A stretch of DNA of 64,000 nt. Source: Cytobacillus sp. NJ13. GTDB lineage: Bacteria > Bacillota > Bacilli > Bacillales > Cytobacillaceae. The stretch is from assembly GCA_030348385.1 (NCBI GenBank), contig JAUCFP010000006.1, positions 496,001 to 560,000 of the forward strand, written 5' to 3'. The notes beneath the pieces were generated by a model. That model was not told the DNA's origin, searched no databases, and was given only the letters and a program-made list of their open reading frames with translations. The translations under genes and the position numbers were made by a program. Positions 52,195-61,900 of this stretch are shown here, piece by piece; position 1 is the stretch's first letter; each line of letters opens with the position of its first letter.

Positions 52195-53133
52195 ATGGGG
52201 AAAAAAACAATTGGGATTCATCATATAACTGCAATTGTTGGCCATCCTCAAGAGAATGTAGATTTCTATGCTGGAGTTTTAGGGCTGCGTTTAGTCAAGC
52301 AAACGGTCAATTTTGATGATCCAGGCACTTATCACCTTTACTTTGGAAATGAGGGCGGCAAGCCAGGAACAATCATTACTTTCTTTCCTTGGGCAGGTGC
52401 CCGTCAAGGGGTTATTGGCGATGGCCAGGTAGGAGTTACCTCGTATGTCGTTCCTGTAGGTGCCATGAAGTTTTGGGAAGAAAGGCTTGAAAAATTTGAA
52501 GTGCCATATACAAAAATGAAACGTTTCGGAGAGCAATATTTGGAATTTGATGATCCTCATGGACTTCATTTGGAGATCGTTGAAAGAGAAGAAGGAGAAG
52601 TAAATTCCTGGACTATCGGGGAGGTTACCCCTGAAGCAGCTATAAAAGGATTCGGTGGAGCAACTCTCTTATCAACTCAGCCAGAGAAGACTGCAGATCT
52701 GCTGGAAAACATTATGGGACTTGAAGTTGTAGGCCAGGAAGGAGATTTTATACGTTACCGATCTTCTGCTGATATTGGAAATATCATTGATCTTAAATTA
52801 ACTCCAATTGGACGGGGAAGAATGGGTGTGGGAACCGTCCATCATATTGCCTGGAGGGCTATTGATGATCAGGATCAATTGGATTGGCAAAAATATGTTG
52901 CCGATAATGGATATGGTGTTACATCAGTTCGGGACCGAAACTACTTTAATGCTATCTATTTTAGGGAACATGGGGAAATTTTATTTGAAATTGCTACTGA
53001 TCCTCCAGGGTTTGCCCATGATGAATCCCAGGAAACAATGGGCGGGAAATTAATGCTGCCTGAACAATATGAGCCACAAAGGGATAAGATAGAAAGTGTT
53101 CTGCTTCCGTTTACAGTCAGAGAATTGGATTAA
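52195..53133 (+). CDS. mhqO: Ring-cleaving dioxygenase MhqO-like
   Basis: 312 residues from the ATG at 52195, six bases after AAAGGAGTG; the longer frame from 52090 is dropped. Two VOC halves: the first opens G-I-H-H-I-T-A-I-V-G-H, the second is marked by V-G-T-V-H-H-I-A-W-R-A. The iron ligands (His in each half and the Glu in G-E-I-L-F-E-I-A) are present. MhqO/YdfO-type enzymes open the ring of catechols or hydroquinones. It shares the MhqR-controlled block with mhqP and a flavin reductase. Confidence 0.85.
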   Translation: MGKKTIGIHHITAIVGHPQENVDFYAGVLGLRLVKQTVNFDDPGTYHLYFGNEGGKPGTIITFFPWAGARQGVIGDGQVGVTSYVVPVGAMKFWEERLEKFEVPYTKMKRFGEQYLEFDDPHGLHLEIVEREEGEVNSWTIGEVTPEAAIKGFGGATLLSTQPEKTADLLENIMGLEVVGQEGDFIRYRSSADIGNIIDLKLTPIGRGRMGVGTVHHIAWRAIDDQDQLDWQKYVADNGYGVTSVRDRNYFNAIYFREHGEILFEIATDPPGFAHDESQETMGGKLMLPEQYEPQRDKIESVLLPFTVRELD

Positions 53134-53156
53134 ATTTAAAAGAGGTGATGCCCGCT

Positions 53157-53771
53157 ATGCTTTCAATTGACCCAACTGACAATAGTGAAAGAGAAAATTA
53201 CAAATTTTTAATAGGAAGCATCATACCAAGGCCGATTGCTTTTGTAACAACTATCTCAAATGAAGGTGTATTGAATGGGGCACCATTCAGTTATTTCAAT
53301 ATCGTAACATCAAATCCCCCAATGATATCCTTGGCGATTCAAAGAAATGAAGGAACCCAAAAGGATACGGCCAGAAATATTATCAGCACAAAGGAATTTG
53401 TTGTTCATATTGTCGATGAGGAGAATGTAGAAAAAATAAATAAGACAGCAGCAGCTCTGCCTCCTGATCAAAGTGAAATAGAATTAGCACAATTAACTCC
53501 AGCTGAAAGTACGAAAATCTCTGTACCTGGAGTGATGGAAGCGAAAATCCGTATGGAGTGTACCTTGGAACAATCGCTTTCATTAGGAGGTACGGATACT
53601 CCTGGCTGTGATCTTATCATTGGAAAAGTTGTTCAATTCCATATTGATGAAAACATCTATGAAAAAGGAAGAATTGATCCAAGGGGGCTTGCTGCAGTGA
53701 GCCGTTTGGCTGGCATCCATTATGCAAAGATTGGCGAGATGTTTTCTATCGAAAGACCAAAGCAGAATTAA
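53157..53771 (+). CDS. Flavin reductase-like (FMN-binding split barrel) protein
   Basis: 204 residues from the ATG at 53157, nine bases after AGAGGTG; ATG 53148 is possible. Y-K-F-L-I-G-S-I-I-P-R-P-I-A-F-V-T-T is the start of the flavin-reductase-like domain, continued by G-A-P-F-S-Y-F-N-I and an N-terminal FMN-binding region. Such proteins bind FMN and either reduce it or act as oxygenase partners. 23 bases after mhqO and probably in its operon. Confidence 0.85.
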   Translation: MLSIDPTDNSERENYKFLIGSIIPRPIAFVTTISNEGVLNGAPFSYFNIVTSNPPMISLAIQRNEGTQKDTARNIISTKEFVVHIVDEENVEKINKTAAALPPDQSEIELAQLTPAESTKISVPGVMEAKIRMECTLEQSLSLGGTDTPGCDLIIGKVVQFHIDENIYEKGRIDPRGLAAVSRLAGIHYAKIGEMFSIERPKQN

Positions 53772-53802
53772 GTCACACTTAAAGAAGTGGGGGGAATGAT
53801 TT

Positions 53803-53842
53803 TTGCAAATCACTTCAGGTATCCATCACATTACGGCAATGG
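53803..53842 (+). pseudogene. Start of a second dioxygenase gene, cut after 13 codons
   Basis: A TTG start with GGGGGGA nearby reads Q-I-T-S-G-I-H-H-I-T-A-M, the first residues of an MhqO/MhqE-type dioxygenase. Sequence then passes straight into the inverted aldehyde dehydrogenase fragment, marking a deletion or inversion joint. Confidence 0.5.
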
Positions 53843-54165
53843 TTACACCGCCATAAGGCATTTGGTCAACTCGGAAGGTGGATATATCATTAATGAGGAC
53901 TCCGCCAACATGCATTTTCTTTGATGCCTGTAAAGCAGTGTGAATATTATCTGTATAAATGCCAGCCTGCAGCCCAAAACGGGAATCATTAATAAAATCA
54001 ATCGCTTCCTCAACAGAGTTGACTTTGTTTATTAAAACAGGAGCGAAAACCTCCTGACATGACACCTTAGATGCTGGCTCCACTCCTGGAAAAACAGCAG
54101 GGAGGAGGATATTGTCTTCACTGGCTCCACCTGCAGCAACGATTGCCCCATGGGAAGATTGTATT
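53826..54165 (-). pseudogene. Internal fragment of an aldehyde dehydrogenase
   Basis: The minus-strand frame reads I-L-L-P-A-V-F-P-G-V, E-V-F-A-P-V-L, F-G-L-Q-A-G-I-Y-T, H-V-G-G-V-L-I-N-D and M-P-Y-G-G-V. These are the conserved C-terminal blocks of NAD(P)-aldehyde dehydrogenases, including the E-x-F-G/A-P block. Both the catalytic-cysteine part and the last 20 residues are gone. Confidence 0.7.
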
Positions 54166-54207
54166 TAAATAAGACTAAACGATAGCGATCCTCAATAAAA
54201 AAGATTT

Positions 54208-54233
54208 AGCTGCCAAAACAGGCGGCTTTTTCT
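54208..54233 (+). terminator. Stem-loop, probable terminator
   Basis: AGCTGCC and GGCGGCT (one G-T pair) with a short A-rich loop and TTTTTC after it. The rest of 54166-54659 has no supported gene; AT-rich with a family D-like acaacggggcaggtt near 54529. Confidence 0.55.
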
Positions 54234-54659
54234 TGTTGAACTAGAGGGGCAGGAGGGGACATTTCTTGAATGATAGATGCGTTATCTAATGTAACAGATT
54301 GTTGAACAAGGTGTTGCCTTAAAATAAAGTGCGATGTTTATAAAAAGATAAACAGAAATGCCATTTTCAAGTGATAATTATTTTTCTAAAAGGTGCTTTA
54401 ACATTATCAAAATAGGATGCAGCCTTTAATAGTTTGTTTGGATATAATTGACGGCATCAATTAATATAAGTAAAGAGCAATCTTCTAATTTACAGTTCTA
54501 ATGTATACCGATCGCCTATTCTTTTTTTACAACGGGGCAGGTTATCTAAATAAAGGTAAAAGTTTGCACTTAGCGAATATATATTATAAATAGAATTGGA
54601 AGTATGGATTTTTTCCCATGAAGCTACAATTAAATAAATTTATTAAAAAGGGGGACATT

Positions 54660-55877
54660 ATGATTCCAGGTTCATGGATAGCGTTAGTATGGATTGGATT
54701 AGCTGAATTATTCGCATTAAGCCTGTGGTTTAGTGCTTCGGTTATAGCCCCTGAACTAATTCAAGTATGGAATCTTAGCTCCAGCTCAGAAGCATGGCTG
54801 TCTGCTTCTGTCCCAATTGGCTTTGTAATAGGTGCATTAGTTAGTTCATATTTTGGGATAGCAGATCGTTTTAATCCCCGAAAGGTTCTTGCCGTTTCAG
54901 CGTTTCTAGGGGCACTATTGAATTTCTTACTTATACTTGTTGATCAGGCTTTTTTCGGTATCCTGCTTAGGATATTAACCGGTGTAACACTGGCTGGGGT
55001 ATACCCGATAGCTGTAAAAATTTTATCACAATGGTTTCCCAAAAAACGCGGGATTGCTGTTGGTATCTTAATAGCCGCCTTAACTCTAGGATCCTCTTTG
55101 CCGCATTTTATTGTTATATTCTCTTCTTCTTTAAATTGGCAATTAGTGATTATTTGCAGTTCACTATTGGCTCTCCTGGCAGCTATAATTGTCAATTGGG
55201 TTTTAAAAGATGCTCCAGTAACAACAAAAAAATTACCTTTCTCTTTTAAATTAATTAAAAAGGTAGTATCGAATAAACCAGTAATGCTTGCGAACTACGG
55301 TTATTTTGGGCATATGTGGGAATTGTATGCGATGTGGACTTGGATTCCTATCTTTTTGACCGCTAGTTTTACAACCTATTCACCAGGGATTCCTCCTTGG
55401 TTCATTGCATTATCCTCTTTTATTATAATTGGAATTGCAGGGGGAATTGGCTGTGTAGCAGGTGGACTACTCTCAGATAAAATTGGAAGAGCTAACCTAA
55501 CGATTATTTCAATGGTTATCAGTGCCATTTGCTGTATCTTGATTGGTTTTACTTTTGGTCAATATATTTGGTTAATTCTACTCCTTTCTATCATTTGGGG
55601 AATGTCTGTCATCTCAGATTCTGCCCAGTTTTCTGCCGCAGTTTCAGAAGTTGCAGAAGTTGAGTATGTAGGAACAGCCCTGACTTTTCAAATGTGTATT
55701 GGTTTCCTCATCACCATATTTTCTATAAATCTAATCCCTATTATTCAGAGGTTAGTTGGTTGGGAATGGGTCTTTGCATGTTTAGCGATTGGACCGATTC
55801 TTGGTATTGTATCCATGGTCCGTTATAAACGGCATGAATTTAATAATGTCAAAGGGACAAAAGGTCATTTTAAATAA
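54660..55877 (+). CDS. MFS transporter
   Basis: 405 residues from the ATG at 54660, which follows AAAAAGGGGG; ATG 54618 has no site. Twelve helices in two halves. The A-type loop between helices 2 and 3 (G-I-A-D-R-F-N-P-R-K) and the G-G-L-L-S-D-K-I-G-R loop between helices 8 and 9 are clear. N-terminal W-I-A-L-V-W-I-G-L-A-E-L-F-A-L-S-L-W-F-S-A resembles a group of uncharacterised bacterial MFS carriers. Substrate unknown. Confidence 0.85.
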   Translation: MIPGSWIALVWIGLAELFALSLWFSASVIAPELIQVWNLSSSSEAWLSASVPIGFVIGALVSSYFGIADRFNPRKVLAVSAFLGALLNFLLILVDQAFFGILLRILTGVTLAGVYPIAVKILSQWFPKKRGIAVGILIAALTLGSSLPHFIVIFSSSLNWQLVIICSSLLALLAAIIVNWVLKDAPVTTKKLPFSFKLIKKVVSNKPVMLANYGYFGHMWELYAMWTWIPIFLTASFTTYSPGIPPWFIALSSFIIIGIAGGIGCVAGGLLSDKIGRANLTIISMVISAICCILIGFTFGQYIWLILLLSIIWGMSVISDSAQFSAAVSEVAEVEYVGTALTFQMCIGFLITIFSINLIPIIQRLVGWEWVFACLAIGPILGIVSMVRYKRHEFNNVKGTKGHFK

Positions 55878-56250
55878 ATTTAACAACATCTATTTGTACT
55901 AACTTTGTGAAAGTAACGGGTGCAAGAGCTTCATTATGTGCTGCAAATAAGATGGCAAGGCAGGTTTGATTAAAATCAAAATAAGAATTATTCAGCAATC
56001 GAAATAAAGATTAATGGGATTCGTCTATATCTTTTGTACTATACATCTATAACAAAAGGTACTTACAAATTATAACATTTGATGAGCAGGCAAATAAAGT
56101 AATAGGCATTATACTAATATAGTAGCTCCATTTTAGGATGAGCTTACAGCCGGTGATTGGCTAGTGGATATTTTTCCATTTTGCCAGTGCCGGTTTTTTG
56201 TTAGATAATAATGGATAAATAGATTCTTTGAAATAAAGGAAGGTGCCGTT
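55878..56250. other. Intergenic region, no gene seen
   Basis: Contains a family D repeat (55904-55930) and an imperfect GC-rich stem-loop ending in GCCGGTTTTTT (about 56148-56200) that could terminate the MFS transcript before the sensor kinase gene. Confidence 0.45.
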
Positions 56251-58074
56251 TTGAAAAAGATAGACTCCATCACTAGGAGGGAACGAATAGCAAGTTTTTA
56301 TATTTATTCTATTTCTTTTCTTGGTGTGATTACTGTTATCTTTTCTATATTTAAAAGTGAAATGCCTTCTGAACCCATAACTCTTTTGCTGTTAGCAGTG
56401 TTTATGGGGATTACTGAGTATTTTCCGATCCGGATTGGAAGAGGAGGTGTTACACTCAGCCTGACGCTGATTTATCCAATGAGTTGGGAGTTTGGAATCC
56501 ATATAACGGTTGTTGCTTGTGTATGTGCAATGGTCTTCACTCATACCCTTCGTCGCTTGCCAATGCAAAGGACATTATTTAATTGCACCCAATTTGCTTT
56601 TAGTATCATTTTGGCAGAATGGGTTTCCAGCAAATGTATTTCTTTTTTTACGGAGATGAACCTCCCAGTTTTATATGAAGAATTAATAAGCTTCCTTATA
56701 TTTACCATATTTTTTTGCCTGATCAACACCCTTTTATACGATCTTTTAATGGTTCTTCTTCCGCAGCCATATTCACTGGAACAGTGGTACAAGAAAAATA
56801 TATTATTATTTTTGAGCGCAAGTTTTTGTTTAAGTTACGCCTCCCTTATATATATTATTGAACACCGATATCAGGGAGAATTGGATGGAGTTACCGTTTT
56901 GTTCTTCTTTTTCCCGCTTGTAGCAATTTGCATCCTCAGCTCCTTTATTCGGCAAATACGGATTGAAAAAGAACGATTATATAACCTATTTTCTGTTACG
57001 ACAGAGTTAAGTCACGGGCTCTCTGCCAGAAACTTACATAAGATGAAACAAACACTCCAAGGATTCTTGGGGATACAGGCGTATGCATTATGGACAAAAG
57101 AAGAAGGAGACTGGATGCTTCTGTTAAAGGATGGAAAGGTGCATTCTAATCGTTCAAGCTCTTCTAATCCGAATTTTGAAGAGATATCCGAAACTTTTGT
57201 TGCTGCTGATTGGAAAACAGGTATGGCTCCGGGTGATGAAATATTTGAAGATGTCATACGTTCCCTTGTCTATCTGCCACTCAAAGTAAATCATGAATTG
57301 GTAGGGATGTTTGTTGCGGGTAAAAGCAGGGGGGCGAGTTTTATTCCCGAAGATATACAGTCCTTATCTACCTTTGCCAATCAATTGGGCAGCTTGCTTA
57401 AAACACGGTCGCTCGTCTCGGAGCAGGAAAAACGAATGATCCTGGAAGAAAGAAATCGGCTTGCCCGGGAAATTCACGATGGAATTGCACAAGTATTAGC
57501 CGGGGTCATATTTCAGCTGGAATCATCTCTGAGGCAGTCCGCAGATCAATCAGGAAACATGGAGCAGGCGGTAGACAAAAGTATAAAAAAATTACGGAAC
57601 AGTTTAGGTGAAGTCCGCTATTCTATCTATGCTTTAAAGCCATATCCTACCCAAAGACTAGGGCTAAAACAAGCCATTGCAAATAAAATTCAATCGATCA
57701 AACAAGACTATGATCTGGCGATTAAATATCATGAAAGGGGCCGTTCACGACCACTCAGTTTTACGAAAGAAAGAGTCATCTTCGATACTTTACAGGAAAG
57801 CCTGCAGAATATTGTAAAGCATGCAAAAGCAGACGAAGTTGATATTCTTCTAAGCTATCAGCGTGAACATGTGCTTTTAAAAGTGAAGGACAACGGGGTT
57901 GGTTTTTCCCTTTTTGAATCCATGATTAAAACAAAGCATGAGCCTCATTATGGCATTTTGAATATGAATGAACAAGCTGAACAGCTGGGTGCTACCCTTC
58001 AGATTGATAGTTCCATAGGAAAAGGTACAGAAATTACATTATTAATTCCAGATTCAGAAACAAAGGAGGGGTAA
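56251..58074 (+). CDS. NarL-type sensor histidine kinase
   Basis: 607 residues. Several N-terminal membrane helices (about 14-230), a GAF-like domain (about 245-385), then a HisKA_3 domain with R-L-A-R-E-I-H-D-G-I-A-Q (His409) and a HATPase_c domain with N-I-V-K-H-A-K-A and D-N-G-V-G-F. It should autophosphorylate on His409 and pass phosphate to the response regulator two bases downstream. TTG start after AAGGAAGGTG. The signal is unknown; the multi-helix N-terminus suggests a membrane-borne cue. Confidence 0.9.
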   Translation: MKKIDSITRRERIASFYIYSISFLGVITVIFSIFKSEMPSEPITLLLLAVFMGITEYFPIRIGRGGVTLSLTLIYPMSWEFGIHITVVACVCAMVFTHTLRRLPMQRTLFNCTQFAFSIILAEWVSSKCISFFTEMNLPVLYEELISFLIFTIFFCLINTLLYDLLMVLLPQPYSLEQWYKKNILLFLSASFCLSYASLIYIIEHRYQGELDGVTVLFFFFPLVAICILSSFIRQIRIEKERLYNLFSVTTELSHGLSARNLHKMKQTLQGFLGIQAYALWTKEEGDWMLLLKDGKVHSNRSSSSNPNFEEISETFVAADWKTGMAPGDEIFEDVIRSLVYLPLKVNHELVGMFVAGKSRGASFIPEDIQSLSTFANQLGSLLKTRSLVSEQEKRMILEERNRLAREIHDGIAQVLAGVIFQLESSLRQSADQSGNMEQAVDKSIKKLRNSLGEVRYSIYALKPYPTQRLGLKQAIANKIQSIKQDYDLAIKYHERGRSRPLSFTKERVIFDTLQESLQNIVKHAKADEVDILLSYQREHVLLKVKDNGVGFSLFESMIKTKHEPHYGILNMNEQAEQLGATLQIDSSIGKGTEITLLIPDSETKEG

Positions 58075-58075
58075 C

Positions 58076-58717
58076 ATGATTCAAATATTATTAGTGGATG
58101 ATCATACAGTTTTGAGGGATGGAATTCGGAGCATATTGGATCTCGAATCTGACATCCAAGTCGCAGGAGAAGCCGTTTCCGGGGATGAGGTATTGAAGAA
58201 AGTAGAAGAGTATCGACCTGATTGTATTTTGATGGACATTAATCTCCCAGGAAAAAATGGCATTGAGGTCACGACCCTCGTGAAAAGTCAGTATCCGAAT
58301 TGCCGCGTTCTTGTTTTGACGATGTTTGAAGATGATGAATATTTAATGGAAGCACTTCGTGCGGGGGCAGATGGCTATTTATTGAAGGACTCGTCATCTG
58401 AACAAGTGGTGGAAGCGATTCGAATGGTATCACAAGGAGATTCGGTTATTCATCCCCGCATGACCAAAAAGCTGATCACGCATCATCACCAGCAAACGAA
58501 ATCCGAATCAACTGAAAATGCGCTGACAGAGCGTGAAAAAGAAATACTGTTTGAATTGGTCAAAGGTCTTAGCAACAAAGAAATCGCTGAAGCCTTATTT
58601 ATCAGTGATAAGACCGTCAAAATTCACATCAATAAGATTTTCAAAAAGCTGAATGTGAAAAGCCGTTCACAGGCAGTTATATATGCCGTTCGAAATCATC
58701 TTGTTCCTTTTTCTTAA
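58076..58717 (+). CDS. NarL/LuxR-family response regulator
   Basis: 213 residues. Receiver domain with the acidic pair V-D-D near residue 8, phosphate acceptor Asp54 (I-L-M-D-I-N-L-P-G) and the following Thr/Lys positions. The C-terminal LuxR helix-turn-helix reads L-T-E-R-E-K-E-I-L, then G-L-S-N-K-E-I-A and T-V-K-I-H-I-N-K-I. GGAGGGGTAAC overlaps the kinase end; the genes are coupled. The subtilase gene downstream, with a symmetric element in its promoter, is a plausible target. Confidence 0.92.
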   Translation: MIQILLVDDHTVLRDGIRSILDLESDIQVAGEAVSGDEVLKKVEEYRPDCILMDINLPGKNGIEVTTLVKSQYPNCRVLVLTMFEDDEYLMEALRAGADGYLLKDSSSEQVVEAIRMVSQGDSVIHPRMTKKLITHHHQQTKSESTENALTEREKEILFELVKGLSNKEIAEALFISDKTVKIHINKIFKKLNVKSRSQAVIYAVRNHLVPFS

Positions 58718-58736
58718 TTAAAAATAATTTAAACGT

Positions 58737-58790
58737 CAAAAAAGTACTTTTCCTGATTAGTTTACTCTTGGAATAGTACTTTTGTTTTAT
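58737..58790 (+). terminator. Terminator of the two-component operon
   Basis: CAAAAAAGTACT and AGTACTTTTG pair across a 28-base loop, then a T-rich tail (TTTGTTTTAT). The large loop lowers confidence. Confidence 0.5.
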
Positions 58791-58804
58791 TGGTATAGAA
58801 CCAA
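58790..58804. promoter_or_regulatory. Symmetric promoter element of the subtilase gene
   Basis: TTGGTATAGAACCAA has TTGGT/ACCAA arms. A closely related TTGGCATAGAACTAA with matching flanks occurs at 63601-63615 before the second copy of the gene. Candidate binding site for the response regulator encoded just upstream. Confidence 0.45.
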
Positions 58805-58952
58805 TACCAGCAAAATTTACGTCCTATGTTTAATTTTCAGAAAAGTAGAAATGTGGGATGATAATTGTCGAAACATAGTTTGCTAGTTGCATACATTCAT
58901 TTTTATATGACTTGTAAGTAAAAAACAATTAAATAGGACAAGGGGATGCGAT

Positions 58953-61900
58953 ATGAAGAGGAAAAAAATAAGGAAGATCCTTACAGGAACATTGGCTTTA
59001 GGCATGTTATTATCTCAAGGCACTCCATATAACGTATTGGCGAAAAGCACCTATGAACTGAATCCAGTGGATCATGCGGAAGAAGTTCTAAAGAGCCTGT
59101 CTTCAGAACAAAGAAAAGCGTTAGAGCAATTGGATGCCAAACCAAACTTTACGATTTCTCAGGATATTAATGTGAATAGTCCAGAATTAGTCAAAGTCAT
59201 CGTGGAATTCGAACAGGCACCGGCGAAAATTGAAGTATTGAAGCAAGCGGCGAAAGGAACGAATCTATCTTCTGCTGATGCGAATGAAAAAGTAAAAGAA
59301 TCTCAAAAAGCTTTTAAAGAACATGTGCAATCATTGAAATCACAGAAGAACGTAACCAAATACAAAGCAGAAGATATTAACATCACAAGAGAGTATACAA
59401 ACGCCATTAACGGTGTAGCGATGACACTGCCTGGAGTAGCCGTGCAGGATTTACTGCAATCTGGAGTAGTGAAACGTATTTTTAAAGATTACGAAGTAAA
59501 AGTGGAACCGCCGGTAAAAACGAAAGAAGCCATTGATCCGAAAATGGCAGACAGTATCCCGCAAATTGGCGTGGACAAGCTGCATGCCGAGAACATTACC
59601 GGTAAGGGCATTAAAGTCGGTGTTCTTGATACAGGTGTTGACTACAATCATCCTGACTTAAAAGAAGCTTATAAAGGCGGATATGATTTTATCGATAATG
59701 ATGCCGATCCAATGGAAACGACATACGAGGATTGGATCAATGCCGGCAAGCCAGAATATCCTGGTTTAGTGTATTACACAAACCACGGGACACATGTCGC
59801 GGGGACGATTGCGGCCCAAGAGAAAAACAATGTCGATTACGCTGTAAAAGGGGTAGCACCTGAAGTAGATTTATATGCTTATAGAGTATTAGGACCTTGG
59901 GGAGGGGGAGATTCAGCGGGAATCCTTGCTGGAATCGATCAAGCGATTGAAGATGGTATGGACGTCATTAACATGTCGCTAGGCGCCCAGACGAACGATC
60001 CGTTATATGCCACTTCTGTCGCAGTAAATAACGCGATGCTTTCAGGCGTGGTGACCGTTGTTGCCGCAGGAAACGCCGGACCGAACGAAAAAACGCTCGG
60101 TTCTCCAGGAACGGCTGCTCTCGGTATTTCAGTTGGGGCAAGCGACGTTTCTATGACCATTCCGACATTCAATGGAAGCGCTTCCGCTGAAAAATTTGAA
60201 AATGTGCAGCTGCTAGGTAAAGATTTTTCTAATAACTTAGAAGATTTACAAGGACAATCCTTACCAATAGTATTTGCAGGACTTGGTAAAGCAGCTGACT
60301 TTGCTGGGAAAGATGTCAATGGGAAAATTGCGTTGATTCAGCGCGGGGAAATAACGTTTGATGAAAAAATCAAAAATGCTAAAAACGCTGGGGCTAAAGC
60401 AGTGATTGTGTACAACAATGTTGACGGGCAAATACCTGCCTATTTAGGTGAGGCTGTCGGCTTAATCCCGTCTTTCCGCCTTTCAAAAGCAGATGGTGAA
60501 CGTTTAAAGGCGCTTGGAGAGGCATCTTTCACATTTGAAACGTTAAGTAACACAAAAACGGAAGGCGATCACTTAGCAGATTTCAGTTCGCGCGGACCGG
60601 TAAATGGAAATTATGATATTAAGCCGGATGTAGTCGCTCCAGGTGTATCTATTTTCTCTACAGCACCGGAGTATATTAATGATCCACAAGAGGGCATTAA
60701 TTACGGCAATGCCTATGTACGCTTATCTGGCACATCTATGGCTGCTCCTCACACAGCAGGTACAGCAGCATTAATTTTGCAGGAGAATCCGGAATATACT
60801 CCTTTCGATGTAAAAGCGGCACTCATGAATACATCGGACGATTTAAAAGGCGATAATTCTGTATACGAAGTGGGTGCAGGGCGAATCGATGCCTATCAAG
60901 CGGTTCATACCGATACCTCCATCACAGTATGGGATAAGACAAAAAATATCGAAAATGGGAACATCGTAGAAATTGATGAACAGACCGGCTCCATTGTATT
61001 CGGCAGATATTATAAAAATGGAGATCAGCCAATTGAGGCGAGTAGAAAGGTGACGGTTCAAAATAACAGCCTGGAAGAAAAATCTTTTAACCTAGAAGTG
61101 GAGTATCATGGCGAGCGTAAAGGCATCCAAGACGCAGTGAAGAACGGTGTGAAAGTGGCAGTGCCTTCTTCGATTACAGTGGGAAGTGGCCAAGTACAGG
61201 AGCTCCAGCCAAAAATCACGATACCAACCAGCGCAGCGACAGGCAGATATGAAGGGTATATTCATGTAACCAATGCGAACAATCCAGCGGAAACCTATCA
61301 AATTCCATTTGCTGTCATGGTGACGGAAAAGGGATTTGATTATGCGAAAACGAGCAGTCCATCCGTGACAAATACGACGCCTTTCTGGCAATATATGTAC
61401 CCGTTTGTCCATGTCATCATGAAGTTGAATAGCCCTATGAAAACCATTGATGTGCTTGTTAAGGACAGTAAAACAGGGAAAGCTGTTGGTTTTGTAGGAA
61501 CAGCGGATACTAGTAAATTACTAATAGACAGAGAAACATTTCTTATGAATGCATTTATCGGTACTGTCTATCCATTTACCAATGATCCTTCCAAGCCGAT
61601 TGCTGATCTTCCTGTAAAGCTTCCGGCTGGCGATTATATAATGGAACTGATTGCACACGATGAGGAAGGAAAATCATATGTTGCAGAAAATCCGCTTATT
61701 GTGGACAATACAGCACCAGAAGTAAATATGGATAAGAAACCAGGTGTAATTGAAATTAATGAATCCATGTTTACAGAGGAGGATGGACACAGAGCAGTAT
61801 GGATGCATGGAACAGCAAAGGATGCGACAGTGGATTTATTGAAGTCCAAAGGCTTGGATTATGATCAGTCCTCTAATCAAATGGCTTACTATGCAAATTC

